Shown one piece after another: positions 16,441 to 25,495 of a DNA stretch of 43,226 bases. The stretch's first letter is position 1; each line of letters starts with the position of its first letter. The notes under the pieces were generated by a model that had not been told where the DNA came from, made no database searches, and saw nothing but the letters and a program-made list of their open reading frames with translations. The stretch covers positions 1 through 43,226 of the forward strand of contig WFTB01000012.1 of NCBI GenBank assembly GCA_015485695.1, given 5' to 3'. Source of the stretch: Patescibacteria group bacterium. Its GTDB lineage: Bacteria; Patescibacteriota; Patescibacteriia; WFTA01; S139-112. The translations under genes were made by a program, and so were the position numbers.

Positions 16441-17829
16441 ATGTCAAAAGAACACAACAATAAAATGAACAAAATCGTATCACTTGCAAAGCGTCGGGGG
16501 TTTATATTTCAATCATCGGAAATTTACGGAGGCCTCGGGTCGGTATACGACTATGGACCACTCGGGATTTTGTTGAAAAATAACATCAAACAAGCGTGGT
16601 GGAAATCGATGGTTCAGGATAATTTGGATATTGTCGGACTTGACGCGGGTATTCTCATGCATCAGAAGGTGTGGGAAGCGTCCGGGCATGTTGCTAGTTT
16701 CTCGGATCCTCTGGTTGACTGTAAACGGTGTAAACTGAGGCATCGCGCCGACAAACTTCTAATAGCCGCCGGAGTTGAAGCGGATGACAAGATGACTATA
16801 GACGAAATAAACGACTTGCTTGATAAACATAATACGGTATGTCCCGATTGTGGTGGCGAGCTTACCTCGGCGCGCAGTTTCAACCTCATGCTCAAGACAC
16901 ATCTTGGACCGGTTGAGAGCGACGAGTCAACCGTCTATCTGCGTCCCGAGACTGCGCAAGGAATTTACGTTAATTTCAAAAACGTACAGCAAAGCATGCG
17001 AAAGAAATTGCCGTTCGGAATCGCGCAAGTGGGAAAAGCGTTTCGCAATGAAATAACAACCAAGCAATTCATCTTCCGTACCAGAGAATTCACGCAAATG
17101 GAGATGCAATATTTTGTGCACCCGAAGTACGCGGACAAATATTACGATATTTGGAAACAAAAACGAATGAAATGGTTTCTGGACTACGGTATAAGCGAGA
17201 GTAACGTGCGTTATCACAAGCACGACAAGCTAGCTCACTACGCGAAATCGGCGTTCGATATCGAGTACAACTTCCCGGGCGGATGGGATGAGCTTGAGGG
17301 TCTTCACAATCGCGGTGATTTTGATTTATCTCAACATGAGAAATACAGTGGAGAAGATTTGCAATACACAGACTCTGGTACCAAAGAAAAATACACGCCG
17401 TATATTATCGAAACTTCCGTGGGTTTGGATCGTGCCGTGTTCGCATTTTTATCAGACGCGTATTCTACAATCGAGGGAGGCAGAGGCGAAGGAGCAAAGA
17501 GCGATGAAGAAGTCGTATTGCGTTTGCACAAGACTATCGCGCCGATTAAGGTGGCGATACTCCCGCTTTCTAAAAAGCCCGAATTGCAAAATCTTGCGCA
17601 TGAAATAGCAGACATTCTTAAAAGGCGCTGGATGATTCAATACGATGAAACCGGTTCAATAGGCAAACGCTACCGCCGGCAAGATGAAATCGGAACGCCA
17701 TATTGCGTAACCGTCGACTTTGATTCGTTGGAGGATAAGGCAGTCACTATACGAGATCGAGACACCATGAAGCAGGAGAGAATCGCCATTGATGAGCTGG
17801 TTCATTATTTACAAGATAATATTTGTTAA
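16441..17829 (+). CDS. glyS: Glycyl-tRNA synthetase (class II, dimeric type)
   Basis: 462 residues from the ATG at 16441; an in-frame ATG at 16399 would add 14 residues but starts only eight bases after the T-box terminator. Motif 1 region: [27 protein letters not shown] zinc-ribbon-like insertion has CKRCKLR and CPDCGG. Motif 2 is [23 protein letters not shown]. Motif 3 is [14 protein letters not shown]. The anticodon-binding domain is C-terminal, with an [13 protein letters not shown] segment. It charges tRNA-Gly, and the T-box leader lets uncharged tRNA-Gly raise its expression. Confidence 0.96.
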   Translation: MSKEHNNKMNKIVSLAKRRGFIFQSSEIYGGLGSVYDYGPLGILLKNNIKQAWWKSMVQDNLDIVGLDAGILMHQKVWEASGHVASFSDPLVDCKRCKLRHRADKLLIAAGVEADDKMTIDEINDLLDKHNTVCPDCGGELTSARSFNLMLKTHLGPVESDESTVYLRPETAQGIYVNFKNVQQSMRKKLPFGIAQVGKAFRNEITTKQFIFRTREFTQMEMQYFVHPKYADKYYDIWKQKRMKWFLDYGISESNVRYHKHDKLAHYAKSAFDIEYNFPGGWDELEGLHNRGDFDLSQHEKYSGEDLQYTDSGTKEKYTPYIIETSVGLDRAVFAFLSDAYSTIEGGRGEGAKSDEEVVLRLHKTIAPIKVAILPLSKKPELQNLAHEIADILKRRWMIQYDETGSIGKRYRRQDEIGTPYCVTVDFDSLEDKAVTIRDRDTMKQERIAIDELVHYLQDNIC

Positions 17830-17838
17830 ATTGATTAC

Positions 17839-18320
17839 ATGGGAGTTTCTCAACCGCAAAATATTCAACAAACAAACGAACGTCAAACTGAAAGTTTTTC
17901 CGTAGTAGATGTGCTACATGCGATAGGGTTTCTTTTGAGTGTCACCGTGGGGGTATTTTTATTTCCGTCAATCTGATTATAAGCTTCGCCATAGGTATAG
18001 TCGTTACGCTTGCGTATAGTCAATCAGGTTTTTTATTGTTTGTGTCCAATCGAGGCACGGCACGTTTTTTCGTTTCCCTTTTTGGTATCATGCTGACGCC
18101 CGTTATATACAGATTCTTTGGTTTACAATACTCCCAATTATGGATAGTTTCGGGTTCACTGTTGTTAATACTAGCGACGGCATTATTTGCGCGGTTAAAA
18201 CATGGCAGATGTGGGCGTGATGTATGGTATTCTTTTTTTCTGGCGATAGGTTTTGTTTTGGGTATTATTGGTGTTTTCCTTGGAGGGCTGGTTGTAAAAT
18301 CATTTATTGAATGGAAATAA
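17839..18320 (+). pseudogene. Frameshifted small membrane protein gene
   Basis: Two overlapping frames look like halves of one protein. The first, from ATG 17839, encodes a polar start and one hydrophobic helix (VLHAIGFLLSVTVGVFLFPS), then stops at 17976. The second continues in a different frame through LIISFAIGIVVTLAYSQSG and three more hydrophobic stretches, ending at 18320 with VVKSFIEWK; its only own starts are weak (TTG at 18036). The switch falls near the runs GGGGG and TTTTT around 17949-17960. A sequencing error or a true frameshift would both explain it. The family is not recognised. Confidence 0.5.
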
Positions 18321-18380
18321 AATCGCAAAATTGGATAAGGAACTCGTAAAGGGACTTTATTATGGATTGCGAATAATTAT

Positions 18381-18650
18381 ATGTCAGATTTATTTACAAT
18401 AATCAGAGAATGGGTTAAAGAAAGTTTTGGTGAGGATAAAATGCCTCACTTTGACCGTACGGTATATTGGGTCGAGCAACTCAAACCTGGCGCTGACGAA
18501 GCGTTCAGGATAGCAGCTATTGCTCACGATATTGAACGAGCGTTTAGAATTGGAAATTACGAAGAAAGATTTAAGAACTCAGAAAAAGGATTTGCTGATG
18601 ATGAACGCTTAAGACATCACCAAGAAGAAAGGTGCGAGAAAATCATTTGA
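18381..18650 (+). pseudogene. Truncated HD-domain (DUF4202-like) protein
   Basis: 89 residues resembling the N-terminal half of small HD-type metal-dependent phosphohydrolases: HFDRTVYWVEQLKPGADEAFRIAAIAHDIERAF (the His-Asp pair is AHDIE) and a following RHHQEERCEKII. Family members normally continue for about 80-100 more residues, with further metal ligands; here a stop follows and about 20 codons remain open in another frame. It is most likely a broken remnant. The function of the intact family is not established. Confidence 0.6.
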
Positions 18651-18690
18651 AAAAACCGGTAAAGGAAGATGTGAAAAATAAAATACTCAA

Positions 18691-19236
18691 TTAATCCGGA
18701 AGGTTCTCAAGTATCTTTTCAACCACTTTTTCCGCGCTGATGTGGGTTGTGTCAATGACAAGGTCGTAATTGTCGGTATTTCCCGGGTCTGCGTTATAGT
18801 ACTCCAGATACCTCTTGTTTTCGGACGACTCCCGAAGTTCGTTCGCGCGCGCGGCTTCTGCTATGTCTTCGTGTTTTTTCTCGCTGTTCCTGCCTTCTTC
18901 TCGAGCATGGGAGAACACTCGTCGCGCGCCTTCTTCCGCGTCAACCGTCAGGCGCACTTTGAAAGAATGCGGTATAAAATGCCATGCGAGGCGAGAGTCG
19001 ATTACGAAATTATCCTCTCTCTTTCCAAGCCCCGCGGAGTATTCATCGATTTCTTTGTCGATTGAAGTTTCGGTTTCTGCGAGTTTGTTCAATTCATACA
19101 CATCAAGACCTCGTTGTCGCGCCAATTCGCGCCAAAAATCGCCGGTACTGTAGTGTTTGAATCCGAGCTTTTTTGCGAGCATTTTGCCGACCGTTGATTT
19201 TCCCGAGCCCAGGTTTCCCGATATGCTTATTATCAT
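18691..19236 (-). CDS. cmk: Cytidylate kinase-like P-loop kinase
   Basis: 181 residues with the archaeal-type CMP/dCMP kinase pattern: MIISISGNLGSGKSTVGKMLAKKLG (P-loop GNLGSGKS at 7-14), YSTGDFWRELARQRG (nucleotide-binding region), DSRLAWHFIP, and a lid with several arginines (ARRVFSHAREEGR). It converts CMP and dCMP to the diphosphates. It is shorter than the E. coli enzyme, as usual for this subtype. It is transcribed toward the truncated HD gene and is divergent from rpiB. Confidence 0.85.
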   Translation of the reverse strand: MIISISGNLGSGKSTVGKMLAKKLGFKHYSTGDFWRELARQRGLDVYELNKLAETETSIDKEIDEYSAGLGKREDNFVIDSRLAWHFIPHSFKVRLTVDAEEGARRVFSHAREEGRNSEKKHEDIAEAARANELRESSENKRYLEYYNADPGNTDNYDLVIDTTHISAEKVVEKILENLPD

Positions 19237-19294
19237 AATGGTGTGCGTAAAACAATGGTATTAAACATGGAAATAGTGTATTATAAAATCACAG

Positions 19295-19300
19295 TATAAT
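19295..19300 (+). promoter_or_regulatory. -10 box upstream of rpiB
   Basis: TATAAT in the divergent gap between cmk and rpiB, 50 bases before the rpiB start; no strong -35. Confidence 0.4.
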
Positions 19301-19349
19301 CAATTTTCCGGCGCTCGCTACGTTTGCGGGTGGTCCGAATCGTTTCTAT

Positions 19350-19784
19350 ATGATTTACATAGGAGCCGATCATGGCGGATTCGAATACAAAGCGCGTCTT
19401 AAAGAATTTTTCGACAAAGAGAACATTCATTACGAAGATGTTGGGAATTTGATTCTCGACCCTGATGATGATTATCCGGATTTTGCGTCAATGGTCTCAA
19501 AAAGCGTCGCAAACAATCCTGATAGCAAGGGAATTTTGCTTTGTCGCTCGGGTGTCGGTATGGCTATCGCCGCCGATAAGCATTCAGGCATTCGCGCTGT
19601 ACTTGGGTTTGATGTTGAACAAGTTAAACGAGCTCGCGAAGATGAGGACGCGAATATTCTGAGCATAGCGTCGGATTATATGGAGTTTGACACTGTGGTA
19701 AATATTGTTCGCGCGTTTATCGAAACTCAGTTTAGCGGGGAAGAGCGTCACAAGCGTCGCATGGAAAAATTGGAGAAAATATAA
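19350..19784 (+). CDS. rpiB: Ribose-5-phosphate isomerase B (RpiB/LacAB family)
   Basis: 144 residues, full length. It opens with MIYIGADHGGFEYKARLKEF (Asp-His-Gly substrate pocket). The catalytic Cys is in LLCRSGVGMAIAADKHSGIRA (about 65-85), although the usual GTG is RSG here. An NILSIASDYM segment follows. It interconverts ribulose-5-phosphate and ribose-5-phosphate, completing the non-oxidative pentose phosphate set with the transketolase pair. Galactose-6-phosphate isomerase is the alternative in this family; the pathway context favours RpiB. Confidence 0.88.
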   Translation: MIYIGADHGGFEYKARLKEFFDKENIHYEDVGNLILDPDDDYPDFASMVSKSVANNPDSKGILLCRSGVGMAIAADKHSGIRAVLGFDVEQVKRAREDEDANILSIASDYMEFDTVVNIVRAFIETQFSGEERHKRRMEKLEKI

Positions 19785-19793
19785 CGAAGCGAT

Positions 19794-20033
19794 ATGATTG
19801 GTTTTACCCGACACGCGAAGGAAAAATTCGATATTCTCGGAAAATACGGAATAAACATACCGGAACGCCTGGTAATAGACACGATTAATGCGCCGGATAA
19901 GCGTGATTCTTGTTCGCGAAAACCGTTGATTGCGGTACAATCAAATCTTGACGAACATCGCGCATTAAAGGTAATATATAAACAGGAGGACGGCGTGCGT
20001 TATGTTATAACGTTCTATCCGATTAAGAAATAA
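19794..20033 (+). CDS. DUF4258-like small protein (possible toxin)
   Basis: 79 residues, starting ten bases after rpiB. It resembles DUF4258: an N-terminal FTRHAKEKFDILGKYGI, a central RKPLIAVQSNLDEHRALKVIYKQ, and a terminal strand VRYVITFYPIKK. This family has a RelE/BrnT-like toxin-type fold and is often encoded beside DUF2283 proteins, as here. A toxin role is inference; no catalytic residues are confirmed. Confidence 0.6.
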   Translation: MIGFTRHAKEKFDILGKYGINIPERLVIDTINAPDKRDSCSRKPLIAVQSNLDEHRALKVIYKQEDGVRYVITFYPIKK

Positions 20034-20040
20034 CACGACA

Positions 20041-20265
20041 ATGAAGAATAATTCGAAAATATCATACGAACCGGAAGCGGATGTGTTGCGTTTCGAAGTT
20101 ACGGACAAGCCAATTGATTACGCAAAGGAAATGGGTAATTTGGTTATTCACTTTTCCAAGGAAGGGCTCCCTGTGTATGTTGAAGTGCTGGAAGCGACAA
20201 AATTTCGAAAAGCTACTGACAAGGCTTTTTCAAAACCGGCATTTGCCGTGCCCATAGGAGCGTAG
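20041..20265 (+). CDS. DUF2283 family small protein (possible antitoxin)
   Basis: 74 residues starting seven bases after the DUF4258-like gene. The pattern ISYEPEADVLRFEVTDKPIDYAKEMGNLVIHFSKEGLPVYVEVLEA matches DUF2283: YDxxxDxLxI-like opening, then a D/E...N-based strand and a valine-rich strand with VEVLEAT. The partner arrangement suggests a two-gene module. The last ten residues (KPAFAVPIGA) are non-polar. The function is not proven. Confidence 0.7.
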   Translation: MKNNSKISYEPEADVLRFEVTDKPIDYAKEMGNLVIHFSKEGLPVYVEVLEATKFRKATDKAFSKPAFAVPIGA

Positions 20266-20348
20266 TGTTTTTGTGCAATCTATAAAATTATTACAAGTCG
20301 TAATTTATATGTTTATGTACGATTCATTCACACACACACACTTACAGT

Positions 20349-20480
20349 GTGTATAACCAAGAGAAATTTCCTGAAGAAACAGAAGATGATAGTGAAAAAT
20401 TTGACGGAGACCCGGATGACTTGGAGACTATTACAATAGTTGAACCTGACGATTGGAACGAGGTTTCGGAGCGGAATTAG
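20349..20480 (+). other. Small acidic open frame behind a CA dinucleotide repeat
   Basis: From GTG 20349 the frame encodes 43 residues, about a third Asp/Glu (FPEETEDDSEKFDGDPDD and similar). An ATG at 20309 lies in a different frame and runs into (CA)6 at 20329-20340; one more CA unit would join the two frames. No family is recognised. A short palindrome GAACGAAGTTCGTTC (20488-20502) lies just after the stop. Whether it is expressed is unknown. Confidence 0.3.
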
Positions 20481-20526
20481 GGCTAGTGAACGAAGTTCGT
20501 TCGAGTTTAATAGTTTTATTATTTAC

Positions 20527-20553
20527 GAAGCCGTTGACGATACGGCTTCTTTC
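20527..20553 (+). terminator. Hairpin with weak T tail before sufC
   Basis: The stem GAAGCCGT/ACGGCTTC (20527-20534 with 20542-20549) is followed by TTTCT. It may end upstream transcripts or attenuate sufC. Confidence 0.5.
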
Positions 20554-20571
20554 TATTACAATCATCAATAC

Positions 20572-21348
20572 ATGAATACACTTCTTAAGATACAAAACTT
20601 GCGCGCATCGGCGGATGGCGCGCAAATATTAAACGACGTCAACATTGCCATTGATTGCGGAGAAACTCACGCGATTATGGGTCCTAACGGGTCCGGAAAA
20701 TCCACTCTGGCTCATGTGATAGCGGGTAATCCGAACTATGAAATCACGGACGGCTCCATGATATACGGGCAACGGTCCGCTGATTGCGATTTGATGGAAT
20801 TATCGCCCGATGAGAGAGCTTGCGCCGGTATATTTTTGGCGTTTCAATATCCGATTGCGATACCTGGAGTTCCGGTAATATCTTTGATACGCGCCGCGTA
20901 TAACGCTCAAAATCCGGATGATAAGCTCACCATAGCAAAGATTCGCAAACTCCTAGAAGCAGAAGCGGACAAACTTCATATAGACAAAAGCTTCATCGAC
21001 CGTTCGGTAAATGAAGGGTTTTCTGGAGGAGAGAAGAAAAAACTCGAAATGCTTCAGATGATCACGCTAAAGCCGAAACTGATAATCCTCGACGAGACAG
21101 ACTCGGGACTAGATGTTGACTCGCTCCAAATCGTCTCCGAAGCCATTAACAGATACAAAAAAGATAATACAGATGTCGGCATTCTTATTATCACCCACTA
21201 CCAACGCATACTTCGTTACATCAAGCCCGACCACGTGCACGTCATGAAAGACGGAAGAATCGTCCGTTCAGGAGATGCAACACTTGCCGAAGAGTTGGAA
21301 AAGACGGGGTATCGGGACATTGTTAAAGTGAAAAACCAAAACGCGTAA
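20572..21348 (+). CDS. sufC: Fe-S assembly ATPase SufC
   Basis: 258-residue ABC ATPase. The start is ATG 20572 (MNTLLKIQNLRAS); the frame is open further upstream from TTG 20440, but the hairpin and spacing argue against that start. Walker A is GPNGSGKS (37-44), the Q-loop is FLAFQYPIAIPGVP, the signature is FSGGEKKKLEML, Walker B is LIILDETDSGLD, and the switch His is in ITHYQR. The QYP..IPGV and SGGEKK(K/R) wording is specific to SufC. It powers the SufBCD scaffold that builds iron-sulfur clusters. Confidence 0.96.
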   Translation: MNTLLKIQNLRASADGAQILNDVNIAIDCGETHAIMGPNGSGKSTLAHVIAGNPNYEITDGSMIYGQRSADCDLMELSPDERACAGIFLAFQYPIAIPGVPVISLIRAAYNAQNPDDKLTIAKIRKLLEAEADKLHIDKSFIDRSVNEGFSGGEKKKLEMLQMITLKPKLIILDETDSGLDVDSLQIVSEAINRYKKDNTDVGILIITHYQRILRYIKPDHVHVMKDGRIVRSGDATLAEELEKTGYRDIVKVKNQNA

Positions 21349-21447
21349 CGCAAGACCGCAATGAGAGAATTGAAAAGTATTTTAAGATGTGTTTTTTGAG
21401 TTTTTGTTTTTCCGTTTTTTTATCGCCGTGCATTGCTAAATTAAATT

Positions 21448-22851
21448 ATGACAGATAATGCAAAAACACAATACAAAGACGATTACAAATACGGGTTCTC
21501 GATGCCGGAGAATTATGAGTTTAAGTCTAAGAAAGGATTGAATGAAGAAGTTATACGGAGCATATCGGCGCATAAAGGCGAGCCTGACTGGATGCTTGAG
21601 TTTCGGTTAAAGTCGTATGAATTTTTTAAAGCTCGTCCGATGCCGACATGGGGCGCTGATTTATCTAACATTGATTTTGACGATATTTACTATTACATAA
21701 AGCCGACCAAAGACAAGAAACAATCATGGAACGAACTTCCGGACGAGATTAAAGAAACATACGACAAGATAGGAATGCCGGAGGCGGAGAAAAAATATCT
21801 CGCGGGAGTCAGCGCGCAATACGAGTCGGAAGTTGTGTACAAAAGTCTCAATGAAAAACTGGACAAACTTGGAGTGGTATTTACCGACATGGACACGGCT
21901 GTTCGTGAATATCCGGATATTGTAAGAGAGTATATCGGAACCATAATTCCGCAAAATGACAACAAATTCGCCGCACTCAATTCCGCCGTGTGGTCCGGTG
22001 GTTCGTTTCTATATATTCCGCCCGGAGTGAAAGTCGACATGCCTCTTCAAGCCTACTTCCGCATCAATGCCGCGAACATGGGACAATTCGAGCGAACACT
22101 CATCATTGCCGATGAAGGTTCATACGCCCATTATACGGAGGGCTGTACTGCTCCTGTCTATTCAACCGATTCACTGCATGCCGCCGTTGTTGAAATCGTC
22201 GTGAAACCGAGCGCTCGCCTTCGTTACACCACGGTTCAGAACTGGAGCAACAATGTGTACAACCTTGTGACGAAACGAATGAAAGTGGAAAGGCAAGCAA
22301 TCGGCGAATGGGTAGATTGCAACTTGGGTTCAAAGGTGACAATGAAATATCCGGCATGCTGGCTTGCCGGAGAAGGCGCCCACGGAGAGGTCTTGTCAAT
22401 AGCTCATGCGGGTCGCGGTCAAATACAAGACGCGGGAGCCAAAATGATACACATGGCACCAAATACGACCAGCACCGTTGTGTCCAAGTCAATAAGTCAA
22501 GACGGAGGCAGAACATCATATCGGGGTTTGGTGCGAGCCACAAGCAAAGCCAAAAACGCTCGTTCAAAGGTTGTGTGTGACGCTCTTTTGATTGACGATA
22601 TATCGGAAAGCGACACATATCCCGAGATGAATATACACCAGGACAACATAACTATAGAACACGAAGCATCCGTATCAAAAATAGGCGAAACCCAACTCTT
22701 TTATTTGCAGTCTCGAGGCATATCGGAAGAAGACGCGGAAAGCATGATTGTAAACGGATTTATAGAGCCGGTCGCCAAAGAACTTCCTCTGGAGTACGCG
22801 GTTGAACTTAACAGGTTGATACAACTTCGCATGGAAGGCAGTATAGGATAA
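21448..22851 (+). CDS. sufB: Fe-S assembly scaffold protein SufB
   Basis: 467 residues, full length. Family landmarks are [13 protein letters not shown] near the start, an [30 protein letters not shown] segment, [11 protein letters not shown] (Cys region), [38 protein letters not shown], and the C-terminal [20 protein letters not shown]. SufB receives sulfur and, with SufC and SufD, assembles the nascent cluster. The gene follows sufC by 99 bases. Confidence 0.97.
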   Translation: MTDNAKTQYKDDYKYGFSMPENYEFKSKKGLNEEVIRSISAHKGEPDWMLEFRLKSYEFFKARPMPTWGADLSNIDFDDIYYYIKPTKDKKQSWNELPDEIKETYDKIGMPEAEKKYLAGVSAQYESEVVYKSLNEKLDKLGVVFTDMDTAVREYPDIVREYIGTIIPQNDNKFAALNSAVWSGGSFLYIPPGVKVDMPLQAYFRINAANMGQFERTLIIADEGSYAHYTEGCTAPVYSTDSLHAAVVEIVVKPSARLRYTTVQNWSNNVYNLVTKRMKVERQAIGEWVDCNLGSKVTMKYPACWLAGEGAHGEVLSIAHAGRGQIQDAGAKMIHMAPNTTSTVVSKSISQDGGRTSYRGLVRATSKAKNARSKVVCDALLIDDISESDTYPEMNIHQDNITIEHEASVSKIGETQLFYLQSRGISEEDAESMIVNGFIEPVAKELPLEYAVELNRLIQLRMEGSIG

Positions 22852-22858
22852 GTCGCGT

Positions 22859-23803
22859 ATGAATCAAGAAACAACAATCAATGCAAACAAAGCTGAATAC
22901 AATGGATTTAATGAAAAGGAAAAATTTTTATCTTGGTGTAAAGAAGATGTGTTAAATCAAATAGAGAATCTCGATTTGCCGTTTCATAACAGAGAACATA
23001 CGATTAAAGTTATGAATCGAGTGGAAAATATTATGCAAATATTTGCCAAATACGATTTGGTCACTCAGGAAGATATTGTAATAGCCAAAATAGCCGCGCT
23101 TTTTCATGATTATGCGCAATGTTATTCGGAGGAAACCGTAGAATTGAATCAAAAAGATGAAAACTCGCAAGACAACCAAACCGTTCTCATGAGAGTTCGG
23201 GGTCAAATCGGAAAAAGCGAAGAAGAAAGCGCATTATCGATTGATGATTTTTTGAAAAGATTCATAAATTCCGACAAGAGCGAATCAAAAGAAGTGTTGT
23301 CATATCATGACAAGAAAATGATCATTGATATGATTGAGGGAACGATTCCGAGATTCGAAGACGGAACGGTAAAACATAAATTTGACGAAAAAACGCCTTT
23401 ACAAGTTCGAGCCTTGATGCTTGCTGACCTTGGAACAGCCGGGATGAGTGACGATGGACGCGAATTTCTGAAAGACACTCGCAACAACTTCTTTGAGATT
23501 TTTGTCGGATTAAAGGAGAAAATCGGCGATAAACATTGCAAATTGTCGGAATACCAAAAAGATTTTTATATGGAAAAGTACAAAGCAATGATACTCAATC
23601 AGCCCAAATTCATAGAAGGGTTGAAAAAGCAATATGAAGAACAAGTCAAAGCCCTGCCCGAAAAAGTAAGAAACGAAATGAACGAATATTTGTTCAAATA
23701 TTTTGATGTCAATTATCAAAAGACAATCGAAGACGCGGAATCCGTGAAAGAAGCGAATACGTGGGATGAAGTCACAGAGCACATGAAATTATACATAACA
23801 TGA
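22859..23803 (+). CDS. HD-domain metal-dependent phosphohydrolase-like protein
   Basis: 314 residues. The HD motif is visible: FHNREHTIKVMNRV (first His, about 41-54), ALFHDYAQCY (the His-Asp pair, about 81-90), then an EGTIPRF segment and LADLGTAG (distal Asp). This resembles the HD/PDEase-type hydrolases that act on nucleotides or cyclic dinucleotides. The C-terminal 100 residues are charged and helical. It sits between sufB (seven bases upstream) and sufD (four-base overlap), so it is co-expressed with them, although it is not a known SUF component. Confidence 0.7.
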   Translation: MNQETTINANKAEYNGFNEKEKFLSWCKEDVLNQIENLDLPFHNREHTIKVMNRVENIMQIFAKYDLVTQEDIVIAKIAALFHDYAQCYSEETVELNQKDENSQDNQTVLMRVRGQIGKSEEESALSIDDFLKRFINSDKSESKEVLSYHDKKMIIDMIEGTIPRFEDGTVKHKFDEKTPLQVRALMLADLGTAGMSDDGREFLKDTRNNFFEIFVGLKEKIGDKHCKLSEYQKDFYMEKYKAMILNQPKFIEGLKKQYEEQVKALPEKVRNEMNEYLFKYFDVNYQKTIEDAESVKEANTWDEVTEHMKLYIT

Positions 23804-24399
23804 ATATCGAATTGCAAAACATACAACAAAATTCAGACGATGTTTCTATCGTTATCAATGTCCCGGGAATATATTGGCATGTGTTTTACGGATTCGGCGA
23901 CATTGAGAAGAGAATTGAAGTTCACATAGAGTCAGAAGGTGTTGAGGCCAATATACTGGGTGTTATTATGGGAGATACGGGAACTTGCAAAATCAATACG
24001 ACGCAACATCACAAATCGCCAAATAGCGTGAGCGATTTGCACATAAAGTCGGTCCTCTCTGGAGATGCGTCATTGGCGTATACCGGGATGATTAGAATAG
24101 ACAAAATGGCGCAACAATCAAACGCATATCAACAGCATGACACTCTTATGCTCTCTTCCGACGCTCATGTCGATACGAGACCGGAACTTGAAATCATCGC
24201 AAACGATGTTTCATGCTCTCATGGAGCGACTATCGGGAATATACAAGAAGACTTATTGTTCTACATGCAAGCTAGGGGAATTGATGAGCTTGCGTCGCGT
24301 CAGCTGGCATTGCGAGGTTTTTTGCGTGATATTATAATGCGCGTACCGAGCGAGAACGTGCAAAGCGAACTTAATCATTATATGAAGAATTGCCTGTAA
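23800..24399 (+). CDS. sufD: Short SufD-like Fe-S scaffold protein
   Basis: 199 residues matching the C-terminal core of SufB/SufD proteins: beta-helix-type strands (SVSDLHIKSVLSGDASLAYTGMIRI), the AHVDTRPELEIIANDVSCSHGATIG segment typical of SufD, and the ending QARGIDELASRQLALRGFLRDI. Normal SufD is about 400 residues; the N-terminal half is absent. As it starts with a tidy ATGA overlap, it looks like a genuine short form rather than a broken gene. It would pair with SufB in the SufBC2D complex. Confidence 0.85.
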   Translation: MNIELQNIQQNSDDVSIVINVPGIYWHVFYGFGDIEKRIEVHIESEGVEANILGVIMGDTGTCKINTTQHHKSPNSVSDLHIKSVLSGDASLAYTGMIRIDKMAQQSNAYQQHDTLMLSSDAHVDTRPELEIIANDVSCSHGATIGNIQEDLLFYMQARGIDELASRQLALRGFLRDIIMRVPSENVQSELNHYMKNCL

Positions 24400-24403
24400 A
24401 AAC

Positions 24404-25402
24404 ATGAGTAAAAGACGATCGTACAACGAAACATCACCCTCCAACAAATATGAAATCGGTGGCCATGGCATGACGAGACGAGAAGCGTTGCAAGCGTTAT
24501 GTAAGTATGCCTTTGTAGCGTTAACGTTGGGCAAAGTAAGTCTTGGAAACGAAGAAAAATCTCCGGAACCTAGATTGGACTTGAACGCTTTGCCCACACA
24601 TGAGGATATGGAGGAAGCTCGACAAATGTCTGGCGAAGAGCAAAAAAGGGAATTTGAAAAGACGCGAGAACTTCTTTCATCCGATGTGCTGATTCCAAAA
24701 ATTCAAGATTATGTTTCCGAGTCTTTGTTTTTTAATGATAATCCGAATTATTTCGAAGATATTGTTGAAAAGGGGGAGTATTCCGACATTGCGATTCTGG
24801 CGCGCATGATGATGTCGGAAGACGATATAGCGCCTATATCGATATCTCCGTTCATGGGACATGTCGCGCTTAATCGAGTTAAGCAGTCGCGTGTGAACAA
24901 AATGCCGTGGACACTCCGACAGGTTATTCTGGGATATGACAATGACGGCGCGTTTGGCGAGCAAAAAAGTGGCGTGCCCTTTTCGACGGCACGCGGAGTG
25001 TTGGAAGATGTTAAAGAACTAATCGCGCCACTGAGCGGTATAAACGACATTGGGCACAAGATAAACGCTCTTCAGATTGAGTTGGCAAAAAGCAGACCGC
25101 TTCAAACGCTCATTATAGCCGATATGTTGATTCGTGGTAGGTTGGACGAGTATAATTTCGGTCAAAATCTGTTCATGCACCCGCAAGCTCAAGAGTATCT
25201 CAATAGCGACGGTTCAAAATGGCACAAACATCCGCACGAGCAGGAGAAAAAATGGGTGGAAAGTTTGGAGGCGATAAGACTGAAACTTCCATTGCCGGAC
25301 GAAATTCCGGAAGACCATATATGGTTTTACGCAATCATGAATCCTAGGGATCCTTTCGCATATAAGATTGATGACTTGCGAGCAATACATGATCCCGCAT
25401 AA
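24404..25402 (+). CDS. Exported protein with a possible SleB-like cell-wall hydrolase domain
   Basis: 332 residues, starting five bases after sufD. An N-terminal region contains an Arg-Arg pair followed by a hydrophobic stretch (TRREALQALCKYAFVALTLGK, about 24-43), resembling a Tat or long Sec signal. The mature part has IAILARMMMSED...GHVALNRVKQSRVNKMPWTLRQVILG (about 130-185), which recalls cell-wall hydrolase 2 (SleB) proteins: an A-R-x-x-x-x-E segment, then ALNRV and a tRxVI element. That assignment is tentative. A terminator follows. Confidence 0.5.
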   Translation: MSKRRSYNETSPSNKYEIGGHGMTRREALQALCKYAFVALTLGKVSLGNEEKSPEPRLDLNALPTHEDMEEARQMSGEEQKREFEKTRELLSSDVLIPKIQDYVSESLFFNDNPNYFEDIVEKGEYSDIAILARMMMSEDDIAPISISPFMGHVALNRVKQSRVNKMPWTLRQVILGYDNDGAFGEQKSGVPFSTARGVLEDVKELIAPLSGINDIGHKINALQIELAKSRPLQTLIIADMLIRGRLDEYNFGQNLFMHPQAQEYLNSDGSKWHKHPHEQEKKWVESLEAIRLKLPLPDEIPEDHIWFYAIMNPRDPFAYKIDDLRAIHDPA

Positions 25403-25440
25403 ATCGGTTTTACTCAAGGGGTTTACGAAACGCCAAAACC

Positions 25441-25475
25441 AAAACACCGCGCGATGCAAATCACTCGGTGTTTTT
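25441..25475. terminator. Bidirectional terminator between convergent genes
   Basis: The stem AAAACACCG/CGGTGTTTT (25441-25449 with 25466-25474) has T runs on both strands. It serves the exported-hydrolase gene (plus) and the small membrane protein gene (minus). Confidence 0.85.
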
Positions 25476-25495
25476 GTTGCTTGAGAGAATGCTGG

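Noticed and set aside
20440-20571. N-terminal extension of SufC from a TTG
   Set aside because: A hairpin lies in this stretch, and family members begin at the MNTLLKIQNL position.
22308-22580. Open frames inside sufB on both strands
   Set aside because: They are shadows of the strongly conserved SufB frame.
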